Made by a program: the position numbers and the translations under genes | Notes under the pieces: generated by a model | Told to the model about the DNA's origin: nothing | What the model saw: only the letters and a program-made list of their open reading frames with translations | Database searches by the model: none | Source: a bacterium | Lineage (GTDB): Bacteria > Bacteroidota > Ignavibacteria > Kapaibacteriales > UBA7675 | Direction of reading: 5' to 3' | Assembly: GCA_030430495.1 (NCBI GenBank) | Contig: JAUIKM010000006.1 | Coordinates: 124,001-188,000 of the forward strand | DNA: 64,000 nucleotides | Shown here: piece by piece, positions 17,682 to 26,497 of the stretch | Numbering within the stretch: the stretch's first letter is position 1 | Layout: each line of letters begins with the position of its first letter

Positions 17682-19910
17682 ATGGAAAACTCCTTTGAAG
17701 CCGCTTTGCGTGAAGCGTCGCGAAAGCATGTTTCTCCGTACAATCTGCGCAGATCCTGGCCTGCCTTCCTGATCCTGATTCTGGCCGTGGCGGCCAGTTT
17801 TGCGGTCTACTACGTCGTGGACCGCACAGTGATTAACGACAACCGCAAAACCTATGAAAAAGCGGTCAGCTCACTTGACGCGCGCTTTTCGGCGGCGGTG
17901 GTGGAGCACGAAAACATCGTCAAGTCGATGCAGTCGCTCTACGAGATTTATCCCTTTGTGGTGCGCGATGTATTTGAGCTGTACGGCAGCATCGGTCCGC
18001 GCTCGTACAACTCCATCCAGAGCATTGGTTTTGCACCAGACATTCCGCGCGAACATCTCGGTGCGTTTTTGTACTACGCCCGCTCCGAGCGCTATCTCGA
18101 CTATGATTTTCATCCTCCGCTGATGGAGAATGAAACCGGGCGCGACACACTTTTTCCGGTTTTTTACCTGGTGCCGCTGGAGCGCAACAAAGAAGCGTTG
18201 CAGGGGTTTGACTTGTCGTCCGACCCGATGTTGCTCGCGACCCTGCGTCGAGCAGCATTGGAAGATCGCGTGGCGGCGTCGCCCTTCTACCAGGTGCGCA
18301 AACCCGATTCGCTTGGATTTATCCTGACGGCCTACGTCAGCGATGTTGAAGACTCCTCCTCCTCAGCCGGCATTCGCTCCCTTAATGTCACCGGTAATAT
18401 TTTCATCGAGGTGCTGGCGCGCGAGTTTTTCACCAATGCGGTGGGCGAGGGGACGCCGACGGATACGACTGTGGTCTTCGAATGCCTTGACAAACAGAAA
18501 GATGGCAGTGAGTTATCGGTATTCAGGTCGCGCAATTTTGAGGAAATCGGTTTTGATCACGAAGCGCTGTTCAACGAGGACAAGGCGCTGCACATCGCCG
18601 ATCGCGATCTGATAGTGCGCATAAAAACGATTCCAAACTTCGGCGGCGAGTTTTACAACAGCCTGCCGATTCTCTCATTGATCGGGGCTTTGATTTCCAG
18701 CGTGCTGCTGTTTCTGTTCGTCATCTCGATCAGAACGAGCCAGGCCCGCGCCCTTGACCTGGCCGACCGCATGACCACGGCCCAGCGCCGCATCGTCGAT
18801 TCGTCCAAGGACATGATCGGCGTGTACGACCTGGAAGGCGAGTGGAAAGGCATCAACCGCGCCATGGTCGACATTCTGGGCTACAGCCAGCAGGAGTTCG
18901 TCGGGACAAACGTATTCGACTATGTGATCGACGAAGATCGCGAGCAGATGCGCGCCGCGGTCAACAATGCCGCAAGCGAACAGAATGTGCACCTGGAAGT
19001 GCGAATGAAACACAAGAGCGGCGAGGTGCGCTGGATCAGTTGGAACAGTACCGTCTCGCGCGCCGACGCGCTGGTGTACTCAACCGGTCGCGACGTCACC
19101 GATCGCAAGTACGCCGAAAAACAGCTGGCCATCCAGGGACGCCAGGTGGAGCTGGCGCGTCAGTTCGCCGTTGAGTCCGAGTTGTACCAGATGCACTTCA
19201 TGCGGGACATCAGTTATTACTTCCGTAACTCGCTGACAAGCATAGTGGGGTATCTGCAGATGGTGACGGAGAAAATGTATCAGGACGAACAGCAGCGCGA
19301 CGAGTTCTCGGCCGTAGCCAAACGCAGCTCGGAAGAACTGCTGACGCGCGTGGACGACCTGATGGACGTGGCCCGCGTCGAACACCGCGGTCTCTCGCAG
19401 TTGCCGGAACAGCAGCGCCTGCCGATCCGTTCGACCTTCGAAGAAAGCGTCGACATGCTGCGGCACCAGACGGGCAAGGAAGTCAACATTCTGTTGGACG
19501 ACGCCATCAGCGACTCCTTCGCCATTCGCGTGAACCGCGAGTCATTCGACAAGATTCTGTCCGATCTGCTCGGTGCCGCTTCGTCGGGGCGCAGCGTGAT
19601 TGACGCGCACATTCTGGTGGAGGTGAACACCTTTGAAAACATCGCGGAAATTCAGATGTTGATCAAGGCCACGCCGAAATCGCAGCGCATGCTCGACATT
19701 TACAAGGGAGCAACGGACGTATCGCTGATCGAACATTTGCAAAATGACGAAGACGATATAATATTCCGGCTGGCCACCAGCGCTTCGGTCATTCGCATGT
19801 TCCAGGGCATGGTGGTGGTCGATTCGCTGGACGAAGAGAACATCGTCATGTCGATCAACCTTCCTTGCCGTGAAATGCCGACCGATGTCGGCGCGGTTGA
19901 TTCTGATTGA
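17682..19910 (+). CDS. CHASE-PAS sensor with degenerate histidine kinase core
   Basis: Membrane sensor of 742 residues. TM1 (about 25-50) and TM2 (about 327-350) flank a periplasmic CHASE domain, recognised by RDTLFPVFYLVPLERNKEAL followed by GFDLSSDP. A PAS domain covers about 370-475 (DMIGVYDLEG to STGRDVTDRK). The kinase core is altered: where the H-box normally has H-E-x-R-x-P, the sequence reads DISYYFRNSL, placing Tyr512 at the phosphoacceptor position. In the ATPase region the N-box asparagine is replaced (DLLGAA, Ala632), and no DxGxG motif is found. It is therefore probably a pseudokinase that signals by conformation. The gene follows a CheY-like receiver and precedes a DUF4920 lipoprotein gene. 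Confidence 0.88.
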   Translation: MENSFEAALREASRKHVSPYNLRRSWPAFLILILAVAASFAVYYVVDRTVINDNRKTYEKAVSSLDARFSAAVVEHENIVKSMQSLYEIYPFVVRDVFELYGSIGPRSYNSIQSIGFAPDIPREHLGAFLYYARSERYLDYDFHPPLMENETGRDTLFPVFYLVPLERNKEALQGFDLSSDPMLLATLRRAALEDRVAASPFYQVRKPDSLGFILTAYVSDVEDSSSSAGIRSLNVTGNIFIEVLAREFFTNAVGEGTPTDTTVVFECLDKQKDGSELSVFRSRNFEEIGFDHEALFNEDKALHIADRDLIVRIKTIPNFGGEFYNSLPILSLIGALISSVLLFLFVISIRTSQARALDLADRMTTAQRRIVDSSKDMIGVYDLEGEWKGINRAMVDILGYSQQEFVGTNVFDYVIDEDREQMRAAVNNAASEQNVHLEVRMKHKSGEVRWISWNSTVSRADALVYSTGRDVTDRKYAEKQLAIQGRQVELARQFAVESELYQMHFMRDISYYFRNSLTSIVGYLQMVTEKMYQDEQQRDEFSAVAKRSSEELLTRVDDLMDVARVEHRGLSQLPEQQRLPIRSTFEESVDMLRHQTGKEVNILLDDAISDSFAIRVNRESFDKILSDLLGAASSGRSVIDAHILVEVNTFENIAEIQMLIKATPKSQRMLDIYKGATDVSLIEHLQNDEDDIIFRLATSASVIRMFQGMVVVDSLDEENIVMSINLPCREMPTDVGAVDSD

Positions 19911-19946
19911 TCAATGCAGCAGCAGGACCTGGAGGAAGAGGCAGCG

Positions 19947-20585
19947 ATGTTAATTCACAAACCACTCAACCAACATATGGAGCCGAAAGTGAGAAGCGTA
20001 TCTTTATGCGGACTGCTGCTGACCGCGCTCTTGATTGGAAATATGTCGTGCGGCAGCAAGGCATATCAAAACGACAACGTCGAACACGAATCCGCAACGA
20101 TGTCCGCTGTCGAAGAACCGCCGGCGGACAACGCGGAGTCAATGGATGATACGGAAGCCGGGCAAGCCGGGAATGCGCCTGCCGGCGCCGATTCCGACGC
20201 TCGCATTTACGGCGCACAGCCGACGCTTGCGAGTCAGCCGGCGCTCGGCCTGCGCGAAGCCATCGAACGCACCAGCGCCGGGGAGGAGACGATCCGCCTG
20301 CACGGCGAAGTAGTCGATGTTTGCCGGAAGAAAGGCTGCTGGATGATGCTGCGCGACGGCGCGGACGAAGTGCGCGTGACGTTCAAGGATTACGGCTTTT
20401 TTGTGCCCGTCGATCTTTCCGGCTCCGAGGTAACCGTCGAAGGCGTCCTGCAGTCCAAAGTGCTGACGGAAGCCGAAGCGCGGCACTACGCCGAAGACGC
20501 CGGGTCCACGCCGCAGGAAATCGCGGCTATCGTAGGAGATCAGACTGAATACTCCTTTGTCGCGACCAGCGTGCAGGTCAATTAA
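19947..20585 (+). CDS. DUF4920 lipoprotein
   Basis: Predicted exported lipoprotein, 212 residues from ATG 19947, which has a strong GGAGGAAGAGG just upstream. ATG 19977 would give a more usual signal peptide length. A hydrophobic LLLTALLIG segment ends in NMSC, a lipobox-like site of the relaxed kind seen in Bacteroidota. A low-complexity acidic linker follows, then a DUF4920 domain (about residues 90-212) with LHGEVVDVCRKKGCWMML, VTFKDYGFFVPVD and ARHYAEDAG. DUF4920 resembles OB-fold domains of periplasmic proteins; its role is unknown. It sits between the pseudokinase and a membrane phosphatase gene, so an envelope-stress or redox input to that network is possible. Confidence 0.8.
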   Translation: MLIHKPLNQHMEPKVRSVSLCGLLLTALLIGNMSCGSKAYQNDNVEHESATMSAVEEPPADNAESMDDTEAGQAGNAPAGADSDARIYGAQPTLASQPALGLREAIERTSAGEETIRLHGEVVDVCRKKGCWMMLRDGADEVRVTFKDYGFFVPVDLSGSEVTVEGVLQSKVLTEAEARHYAEDAGSTPQEIAAIVGDQTEYSFVATSVQVN

Positions 20586-20727
20586 CAGATTGCCGCGGCG
20601 CGTCCGCGTTGACGTGCCGTACTTTCTGCTGCGCACGTGAGAAGTCCGGCGTCGGGCTGGAACTTTCCGCGCGCCGTGCCGTAGGGGAAAGCCGGAATTT
20701 TTCAGCGTTCAAACGAGAAATGCATTG

Positions 20728-22881
20728 ATGACGCAGCAGTCGATCCGGCAAATTTTCCATCGACCGCGCTTTCGCCTGGCTGCTTTCCTGGCGCTGGCGG
20801 GCGCTGGAATTCTGGCGCTGCAATTCTTTTTTCTGGCACACGGCGACTCCTCCGTGCGGCTGAGCGCCGCCGAGCAGATCGTGCACGCACTCATCACCGT
20901 CGTGACGCTCCTCTCTCTTGCCGGACTTGCTTTACTGATACACCGACCGGAAACGCAATTCGGCAGTCCTTCCGAGACATTTCGACGTGCAAGTTCATAC
21001 AGCGTACTGGGTTCGCTCGGCATTCTGCTGATTATCGGCTGTCTCAGCGTCTGGGACATCGGCGGTCAGTCGGCGGCGGGCCTTGGCACCTGTCTGCTGG
21101 TGACGCTGCTGGGCGTGCCGATGCTTCTGCTCTCGCTGCGCCAACTCTACTGGCTCGATCGCCTGGCGCAGTTGCGTCCGCACAAATACTCGCGCCGTGT
21201 GCGCGCCATCATTTTTGGCGGCGCCGGACTTGTCATGTTCGTCGAAGTGTTGCGCTCGGCCAACATGCCCAGCGTGGGTACGCTCAGCGCCATCCTCGTG
21301 GCCGTCATCGCGATTGCGACGCTCTTTTCGGGTTGGCGTCGCGCCTGGCTTAGTTCACTCAGCAAGAGCGAGAAATACAAAGGTTTTGCCGTTTCCTTTC
21401 TGGGATCGGTACTGTCCGTCTGCATTCTGGTGCTGCTGAACAGCGGCAGCTCGGACGCCGGCACGGTGCTGCGCCGCGTGCTGCCGGGAGCGGACGTGCT
21501 GACGACATTGATTTTTGTGCTGGTGTGCCTCAACTATGCGCGCATCAGCATTGTATTGTTGCTGTCCCTGCCCACGGCCGGCGTGATGGACCGCCGCCTG
21601 CGGGAGGTGCGCGCGCTGGCGACGCTGAGCCGGAACATTACGCACGTCAACGACTCGGGCGAACTGATGCGTTCGGTGGCGATCATGGTGCGGGACGTAT
21701 GCGGTGCTCAAGCTGTCTGGATCGAACGAATCGATCAGAAAAAGGAAATCAGCTACGCTCTGGGCATCAAGCGCAATGCGCTCAAACGCCTGTACAAGGG
21801 CGGTCACCTGCAGTCGCTGCTGGACGCGGAAAAGTACTGTTTCCACGCCGACGATCTGGACAAACTGCCGCAGCTGCAGGACTTGCGTCTGGACTCCGCC
21901 CGCAACATCCGCTCGCTCATGGTTGCGCCGCTGATGCAGGACCGCAAGATTGTCGGAGCGCTCTTTGCCGGTCATCCGGACGAATTTGTTTTTGAGCACG
22001 AGGACGTCGCTCTGTTGACGGCTTTTGCGGACACGGTCAGCATCGCGCTCGAAAACGCCTGGCTCTTTGAGAAGTCGATGAAGTCGGAGCGCTACAAAAG
22101 TCAAATGCGCGTGGCGCACGATGTACAGCGCAAGCTGCTGCCCGAGAGCGTGCCGCGCGTGGCAGGGCTCGATATTGCCGCCTATTCCTCTCCGGCCTAC
22201 GAGGTCGGCGGCGATTACTACGACTTTGTGCGACTGGCCGACGACCGTCTGTGCGCGGTTGTGGCGGACGTCTCCGGCAAGGGTATTTCGGCCGCTTTTT
22301 ACATGGCTGAAATCAAGGGCATCGTGCTTGCGTTGGCGCCCGAGTGCGGTTCACCCGGTGAGCTGGTTTGCAAGGTCAACAAGGCCGTGCACGGCTCGAT
22401 GGAAAAGCGGTCGTTTATCACGATGATCGCCGTGGCCTGGGATCCACACGCCGCCGAGCTGAGCCTCGTGCGCGCCGGACACACGCCGCTGTTGATCCAT
22501 CAGGACGGGCGCACGCAAACCTACACGCCCAAAGGCCTGGGCGTCGGACTCGTCGGACCCGGAATTTTTGATTCCGCCCTGCAGGAGATGACGCTTGACG
22601 TTCATCCGGGCGACAAGGTTCTGCTGTTCACGGACGGCGTGAACGAAGTCCACAATGAGGACAAGGGTGAGTTGGGGCTGGAGCGCCTCAAGGACATTTT
22701 GTCGGAACACGATAATTTCAAGGCTGAAAGCCTGCTGGGCCGTATCGTTCGCCTGGTTGCGGAATTCGGCGGAGAGGTGTTGCAGCACGACGATGTGACC
22801 GTCGTAACGATGATTTTTGGCGAGGGTGTGGGACAGGAGGCAAATCGCGACCGCAAACAAGCTGAGGCGGTTGTGAATTAA
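20728..22881 (+). CDS. Multi-pass membrane GAF-SpoIIE (PP2C) phosphatase
   Basis: Protein of 717 residues. The first 290 residues contain about eight hydrophobic segments, for example FLALAGAGILALQFFFLAH and GILLIIGCLSVWDIG, a membrane module without an obvious family. A GAF domain (about 295-450) follows, then a SpoIIE/RsbU-type PP2C domain from VAHDVQRKLLPESVP to the end, with metal-site motifs YEVGGDYYD, VADVSGKG, FTDGVNEV and HDDVTVV. It probably dephosphorylates a STAS antagonist; a STAS gene begins 78 bases downstream. A TTG at 20725 is the alternative start. It is the likely membrane input of the local partner-switching module. Confidence 0.9.
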   Translation: MTQQSIRQIFHRPRFRLAAFLALAGAGILALQFFFLAHGDSSVRLSAAEQIVHALITVVTLLSLAGLALLIHRPETQFGSPSETFRRASSYSVLGSLGILLIIGCLSVWDIGGQSAAGLGTCLLVTLLGVPMLLLSLRQLYWLDRLAQLRPHKYSRRVRAIIFGGAGLVMFVEVLRSANMPSVGTLSAILVAVIAIATLFSGWRRAWLSSLSKSEKYKGFAVSFLGSVLSVCILVLLNSGSSDAGTVLRRVLPGADVLTTLIFVLVCLNYARISIVLLLSLPTAGVMDRRLREVRALATLSRNITHVNDSGELMRSVAIMVRDVCGAQAVWIERIDQKKEISYALGIKRNALKRLYKGGHLQSLLDAEKYCFHADDLDKLPQLQDLRLDSARNIRSLMVAPLMQDRKIVGALFAGHPDEFVFEHEDVALLTAFADTVSIALENAWLFEKSMKSERYKSQMRVAHDVQRKLLPESVPRVAGLDIAAYSSPAYEVGGDYYDFVRLADDRLCAVVADVSGKGISAAFYMAEIKGIVLALAPECGSPGELVCKVNKAVHGSMEKRSFITMIAVAWDPHAAELSLVRAGHTPLLIHQDGRTQTYTPKGLGVGLVGPGIFDSALQEMTLDVHPGDKVLLFTDGVNEVHNEDKGELGLERLKDILSEHDNFKAESLLGRIVRLVAEFGGEVLQHDDVTVVTMIFGEGVGQEANRDRKQAEAVVN

Positions 22882-22959
22882 CGCGGTGCGACCGTATATT
22901 GCGGGTTCGCACCCAGTCACATGGGATAACTGGATTCATTCTCGTTCAGGCCGCATGCT

Positions 22960-23385
22960 ATGAGCAATTTTTCAATATCCGTTCGTAATCACGATCTGGC
23001 GACCGTCCTGCACATCAGTGGATTCCTTGATGCGCATACGGCCCCGCAACTGGAAAGCCGGCTCGAAAGTCTGATCAAGGACGGCGTCTACAAACTCGTC
23101 GTAAATTTCGACGAGTTGGATTACATCAGCAGCGCCGGCCTTGGTGTTTTTATGGTGTTTATTGAAGAGGTCCGCAGCAACGAGGGCGATATTAAACTCG
23201 TTCAAATGAAACCAAAAGTCTTTACTGTCTTTGACCTTCTTGGTTTTCCGATGCTCTTCGACATTCTCGACAACGAAGATGAAGCTTTTGTCCGGTTCAG
23301 CGAAAAAGGCGGCAGCCAGGACTCGTCGTCGGACGCGGAACAGGATGTAAATGATTCCAGTGAGATTCGGCGGGGCCCGCAATAG
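22960..23385 (+). CDS. STAS-domain anti-sigma factor antagonist
   Basis: SpoIIAA/RsbV-like protein of 141 residues. The STAS domain (residues 1-110) has ISGFLDAHTAPQLE and the phospho-site region DYISSAGLGVF; Ser58 aligns with the serine phosphorylated by RsbW-type kinases. The C-terminal 30 residues are a polar, Asp/Ser-rich tail not found in the short classical antagonists. In partner switching the unphosphorylated form binds the anti-sigma kinase. The RsbW-like gene starts three bases after its stop codon, and a SpoIIE phosphatase gene lies directly upstream, forming a complete switching unit. Confidence 0.93.
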   Translation: MSNFSISVRNHDLATVLHISGFLDAHTAPQLESRLESLIKDGVYKLVVNFDELDYISSAGLGVFMVFIEEVRSNEGDIKLVQMKPKVFTVFDLLGFPMLFDILDNEDEAFVRFSEKGGSQDSSSDAEQDVNDSSEIRRGPQ

Positions 23386-23388
23386 ACG

Positions 23389-23823
23389 ATGGCTGCATTT
23401 AAACCAAATCGCATTTGTGTTCCCGGCAGTACGTCCGAGCTGCACCGCGTTCGCGCCTTTGTTGAAGCGCGCGCCCGGCAGTGCGGCGTTGGCGAACAGG
23501 GCGTCTACAATATTACTCTGGCCGTGGACGAGGCCTGTTCCAACGTTATCCGCCACGCGTACAAACACGATCAGGGCCGCGAGTTCTGCGTCACGATCGA
23601 GATCAACGACAACGAACTGATCATCGAAATTTCCGACAGCGGCGACGCCTTTGACCCGATGACTATCCGCACGCCGAACATGAAGGAATACTTTGAGAAT
23701 TTTCGTCACGGCGGACTGGGCATCAGCATTATCCGCCGCGTGGTCGATAAAATCGAATACCTGCCTGCGAGCGCCGGCCGTCCGTTTAACATTTTGAAGT
23801 TGATAAAATCCCTCCGCGATTGA
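23389..23823 (+). CDS. RsbW/SpoIIAB-like serine kinase (anti-sigma factor type)
   Basis: GHKL-fold ATPase of 144 residues. The N-box is TLAVDEACSNVIRHAY, the G1 box is ISDSGDAFDP and the G2 region is HGGLGISIIRRVVD, so ATP binding should be intact. Relatives phosphorylate a STAS antagonist and bind a target sigma factor or other partner. It is encoded three bases after the STAS gene. No sigma factor is encoded nearby, so its downstream target is unknown; some members control enzymes or secondary-messenger proteins instead of sigma factors. Confidence 0.92.
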   Translation: MAAFKPNRICVPGSTSELHRVRAFVEARARQCGVGEQGVYNITLAVDEACSNVIRHAYKHDQGREFCVTIEINDNELIIEISDSGDAFDPMTIRTPNMKEYFENFRHGGLGISIIRRVVDKIEYLPASAGRPFNILKLIKSLRD

Positions 23824-24661
23824 GTTGTTTGTTTAAGTTTTGCCGTTTTTTCACCCGACGTTTCTCCTGGGATGTTTAAGCTTTGGGCTGTACTTCGCTC
23901 TCCATTCTAAACTGTTCAACTAGTGCTGTTGTGTTTGTTGCCTGAGGCTTGGGCGCTTCGCTCTCCATTTCATACTGTTTGACGTGTACTTTTTACTTGA
24001 GGCTTGAGCGCTTCGCCGTCGAAGACTTCCGGCTTGCTTTTTCTTTTTGTTCGTCAGTGAGAGCGAGGTTAATAGCCGGTCAGTCCGTAGGTGAATTCAA
24101 TTGTGCCGGTATTTCCGGTGATCGTCGGAGCCTGCCTGCTCAACCAAAAAACTGCCAACGGCCAAGTTTTTGCGGAGGTCTTTGGCGCAAGGACGTTGCA
24201 GGCTTGTGCTGAAACAAAGAAGTCGTCGCGCGACGCGTCTGGAGAAAGTTAAACGGCCCGTGCCGCACCTCTGCTGAAAAGCGGATGGGCTGGGAGCACG
24301 TGCAACTCAAAAAAGTGGCAAGGTGGTGGAGGGGGGCCGGTTGATCACGCAGGAGTGCGTTTAATTCGAAATTTCGCCCGCTTAACAGCCAATTCGTGCC
24401 GTTGAAACTTTTTGCCTTTTTTAGTTCAAAACTGACCGGAAATTGGCGGATATGTGGTCCGAGTATTGCCGTTATTGCAGCTGTGCGTTCTTCGATTACG
24501 ACGCATTTGGCTCGTGGCATTTGGGTACCCGTACTTTCTTTGCGATGTAGATCACCAGGTTTGAAATCAGCAGCTTTGCCACAATATAACAAGCACAAAT
24601 GTTAAATGAAGAGACGTGCGTCGTGCTTGACGTTTCAATTTGACGCCGCCGCCACTACCCC
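23824..24661. other. Long gene-poor stretch between rsbW-like gene and lolD-like gene
   Basis: No convincing gene is seen in these 838 bases. The first 240 bases hold two diverged copies of a sequence containing CTTCGCTCTCCATT (near 23893 and 23957) followed by a terminator-like hairpin repeat at 23998-24057. A short minus-strand frame ending at 24069 reads like the C-terminus of a beta-barrel protein and may be a gene remnant. The rest has no recognisable coding pattern. Confidence 0.5.
23998..24057 (+). repeat. Terminator-like hairpin repeat, copy 1
   Basis: Begins TGAGGCTTGAGCGCTTC. GCCG (24015-24018) pairs with CGGC (24030-24033) and GAAG with CTTC inside, followed by TTGC, a T-rich run and TTGTTCGTCA. 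Same plan as the copies at 41361, 41530, 47258 and 56887. On the plus strand it follows the RsbW-like gene and could end that transcript. Confidence 0.65.
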
Positions 24662-25378
24662 TTAAATTCCATTCCCCGGAACTTCCATCGTCGCAGCGCC
24701 CTTGCCCAGCCGCAAAACTCTGTCCGCCTGCTGCGCCAGCTCCTGGTCGTGAGTGGCGACAAGAAAGGCCTGGTGATATTCGCGTCGCACGCGCTGCAAA
24801 AGTTCAATGAGACGACGGCTGTTGGCCGCGTCCAGATTGCCGGTGGGTTCGTCCGCAAACACAACGCTGGGTTTGTTGATCAGCGCGCGCGCTACCGAAA
24901 CGCGCTGTTGCTCGCCGCCGGAAAGCAATACCGGTCGCTGGTCTTTGCGATCAGCCAAGCCAACCTCGTCCAGCAGCGCGAGAGCGCCGGCCTGCGCCTC
25001 GCGACGCGACATGCCCGCAATCAACGCCGGCATCATTACATTCTCAATGGCCGAAAACTCGGGCAGAAGGTGGTGAAATTGAAAGATGTAACCGATGTGC
25101 CGATTGCGCGCCGCGGCGAGTTTCTCGTCGCTCAGTTTGGCCAGATTCTGCATGGAATTTGAGCTATCTCGCAGAAATACGTCGCCGGCGTCCGGGCTGT
25201 CAAGGCCGCCCAGAATGTGCAGCAGCGTGCTTTTGCCCGCACCGGAAGGGCCGACAACCGCCACCATCTCGCCTTCGCCCAGCTCCAGCGAAACATCCTT
25301 CAAAACGGTGATGCCCTGCCCGGCGGCAGTGCTGAACGTCTTCGTCAGACCGCGGGCCTGCAAAACAGCTTTACTCAT
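24662..25378 (-). CDS. lolD: LolD-like ABC transporter ATPase
   Basis: ABC ATPase of 238 residues from the LolD/MacB/FtsE group. Motifs: Walker A GPSGAGKSTLL (near residue 43), Q-loop FQFHHLLPEFSA with the NVMMPAL continuation typical of LolD, signature LSGGEQQR, Walker B VVFADEPTGNLD and H-loop ATHDQEL. It would pair with a LolC/E-like permease to release lipoproteins from the inner membrane, consistent with the several lipoproteins in this window, but no permease gene is adjacent. It starts about 19 bases after the end of pheS, so it is probably the last gene of the infC-rpmI-rplT-pheS transcript. Confidence 0.85.
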   Translation of the reverse strand: MSKAVLQARGLTKTFSTAAGQGITVLKDVSLELGEGEMVAVVGPSGAGKSTLLHILGGLDSPDAGDVFLRDSSNSMQNLAKLSDEKLAAARNRHIGYIFQFHHLLPEFSAIENVMMPALIAGMSRREAQAGALALLDEVGLADRKDQRPVLLSGGEQQRVSVARALINKPSVVFADEPTGNLDAANSRRLIELLQRVRREYHQAFLVATHDQELAQQADRVLRLGKGAATMEVPGNGI

Positions 25379-25397
25379 TGGACAGGAATCCGCTTTG

Positions 25398-26396
25398 TCA
25401 GGTCAGTTGATGCAGAACGCGAATGTCGTTTTCGTAGAGCATGCGGATGTCCGTGATCTTGCGGCGCGGCATGATCAGGCGTTCGATGCCGAAACCAAAG
25501 GCAAAACCCGAATACTCCTCGGGATCGATGTCGCAGTTGCGCAGCACGTTCGGGTGAACCATGCCGCAGCCCGCAAGCTCGATCCAGCGTGCACCGCGCG
25601 CGTCGTCGACGAATACATCAACCTCGGCGCTGGGCTCCGTGAAAGGGAAGAAGGAGGGACGCAGCCGAAATTTCAGCGACGGATCCTGAAACAGCTCGCT
25701 GAAGAAGGTGTAGAGCGTGCCCTTCAGGTCGGCCATGGAAACCTTGCGGTCCACGTACAGGCCTTCGACCTGATGGAATTCGGCCAGGTGCGTAGCGTCG
25801 GTCGCCTCATTGCGGTAGACGCGGCCCGGCACGATGCAGCGAATCGGCGGCTTGCGCGACTGCATGAGACGGATCTGGACCGGTGAGGTATGCGTGCGCA
25901 ATACCAGATTCCGGTTTTCATCCTTGACGAAAAAAGTGTCCTGCATGTCCCGCGCCGGATGGTTGGGCGGGAAATTCAGATCGTCAAAATTGTGCTTTTC
26001 GTCCTCGATCTCGGGGCCCTCGGCCGCGTCAAAACCGAGTGCGCTGAAAATGCGCGTGATTTCGCGGATCATCGCGTTGGTGGGGTGCTGCGCACCGATG
26101 TAAGGGCGGCGGCCTGGAAGCGTCACGTCGACGGTCTGCGCATCGTCAGCCTCGCGTTTGAAGGCCTGCATCGCCGCGTCAAACGACTCGGTCACCCAGT
26201 TCTTCAGTTCGTTCAGCGCTTTGCCGACAGCCGCTTTTTCTTCTCGCGGTACGGCTTTGAACTCCTGCGTCAGGGCGTTCAAACTGCCTTTTTTAACGAG
26301 GTGTTTCAGTCGAAATGCCTCGGCGCTGTCAAGGTCATTGATCGTCGCCAGATCGGCCTCTATTGCCTGCCGCAATGCAGCAATGTTATCGAGCAT
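25398..26396 (-). CDS. pheS: Phenylalanine-tRNA ligase alpha subunit
   Basis: Class II aminoacyl-tRNA synthetase alpha chain, 332 residues. The N-terminal coiled coil is followed by the catalytic core with motif 2 (RVYRNEATDATHLAEFHQVE, Phe/ATP site), FTEPSAEVDVF and WIELAGCGMVHPNVL, and motif 3 GFAFGFGIERLIM. The enzyme normally works as an alpha2-beta2 tetramer. The pheT gene for the beta chain is not downstream, where a lolD-like gene is found instead, so pheT must lie elsewhere. Confidence 0.96.
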   Translation of the reverse strand: MLDNIAALRQAIEADLATINDLDSAEAFRLKHLVKKGSLNALTQEFKAVPREEKAAVGKALNELKNWVTESFDAAMQAFKREADDAQTVDVTLPGRRPYIGAQHPTNAMIREITRIFSALGFDAAEGPEIEDEKHNFDDLNFPPNHPARDMQDTFFVKDENRNLVLRTHTSPVQIRLMQSRKPPIRCIVPGRVYRNEATDATHLAEFHQVEGLYVDRKVSMADLKGTLYTFFSELFQDPSLKFRLRPSFFPFTEPSAEVDVFVDDARGARWIELAGCGMVHPNVLRNCDIDPEEYSGFAFGFGIERLIMPRRKITDIRMLYENDIRVLHQLT

Positions 26397-26497
26397 CCGT
26401 TTTACTCCGTCGAGTGGGTGGAGTCCTTAAGAAAAAACGGCGCGATCAATCCCGTGGGACAGTCGCGCCGTCGTGCAATTCACCGTGCAGTCGGGGA

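Noticed and set aside
23857-24060. Possible CRISPR array because of repeated CTTCGCTCTCC sequences
   Set aside because: Only two or three diverged copies with irregular spacing and no cas genes.
24140-24598. Minus-strand open frame of 152 codons in the 24 kb gap
   Set aside because: No domain, poor start region and composition unlike the confirmed genes; treated as non-coding.
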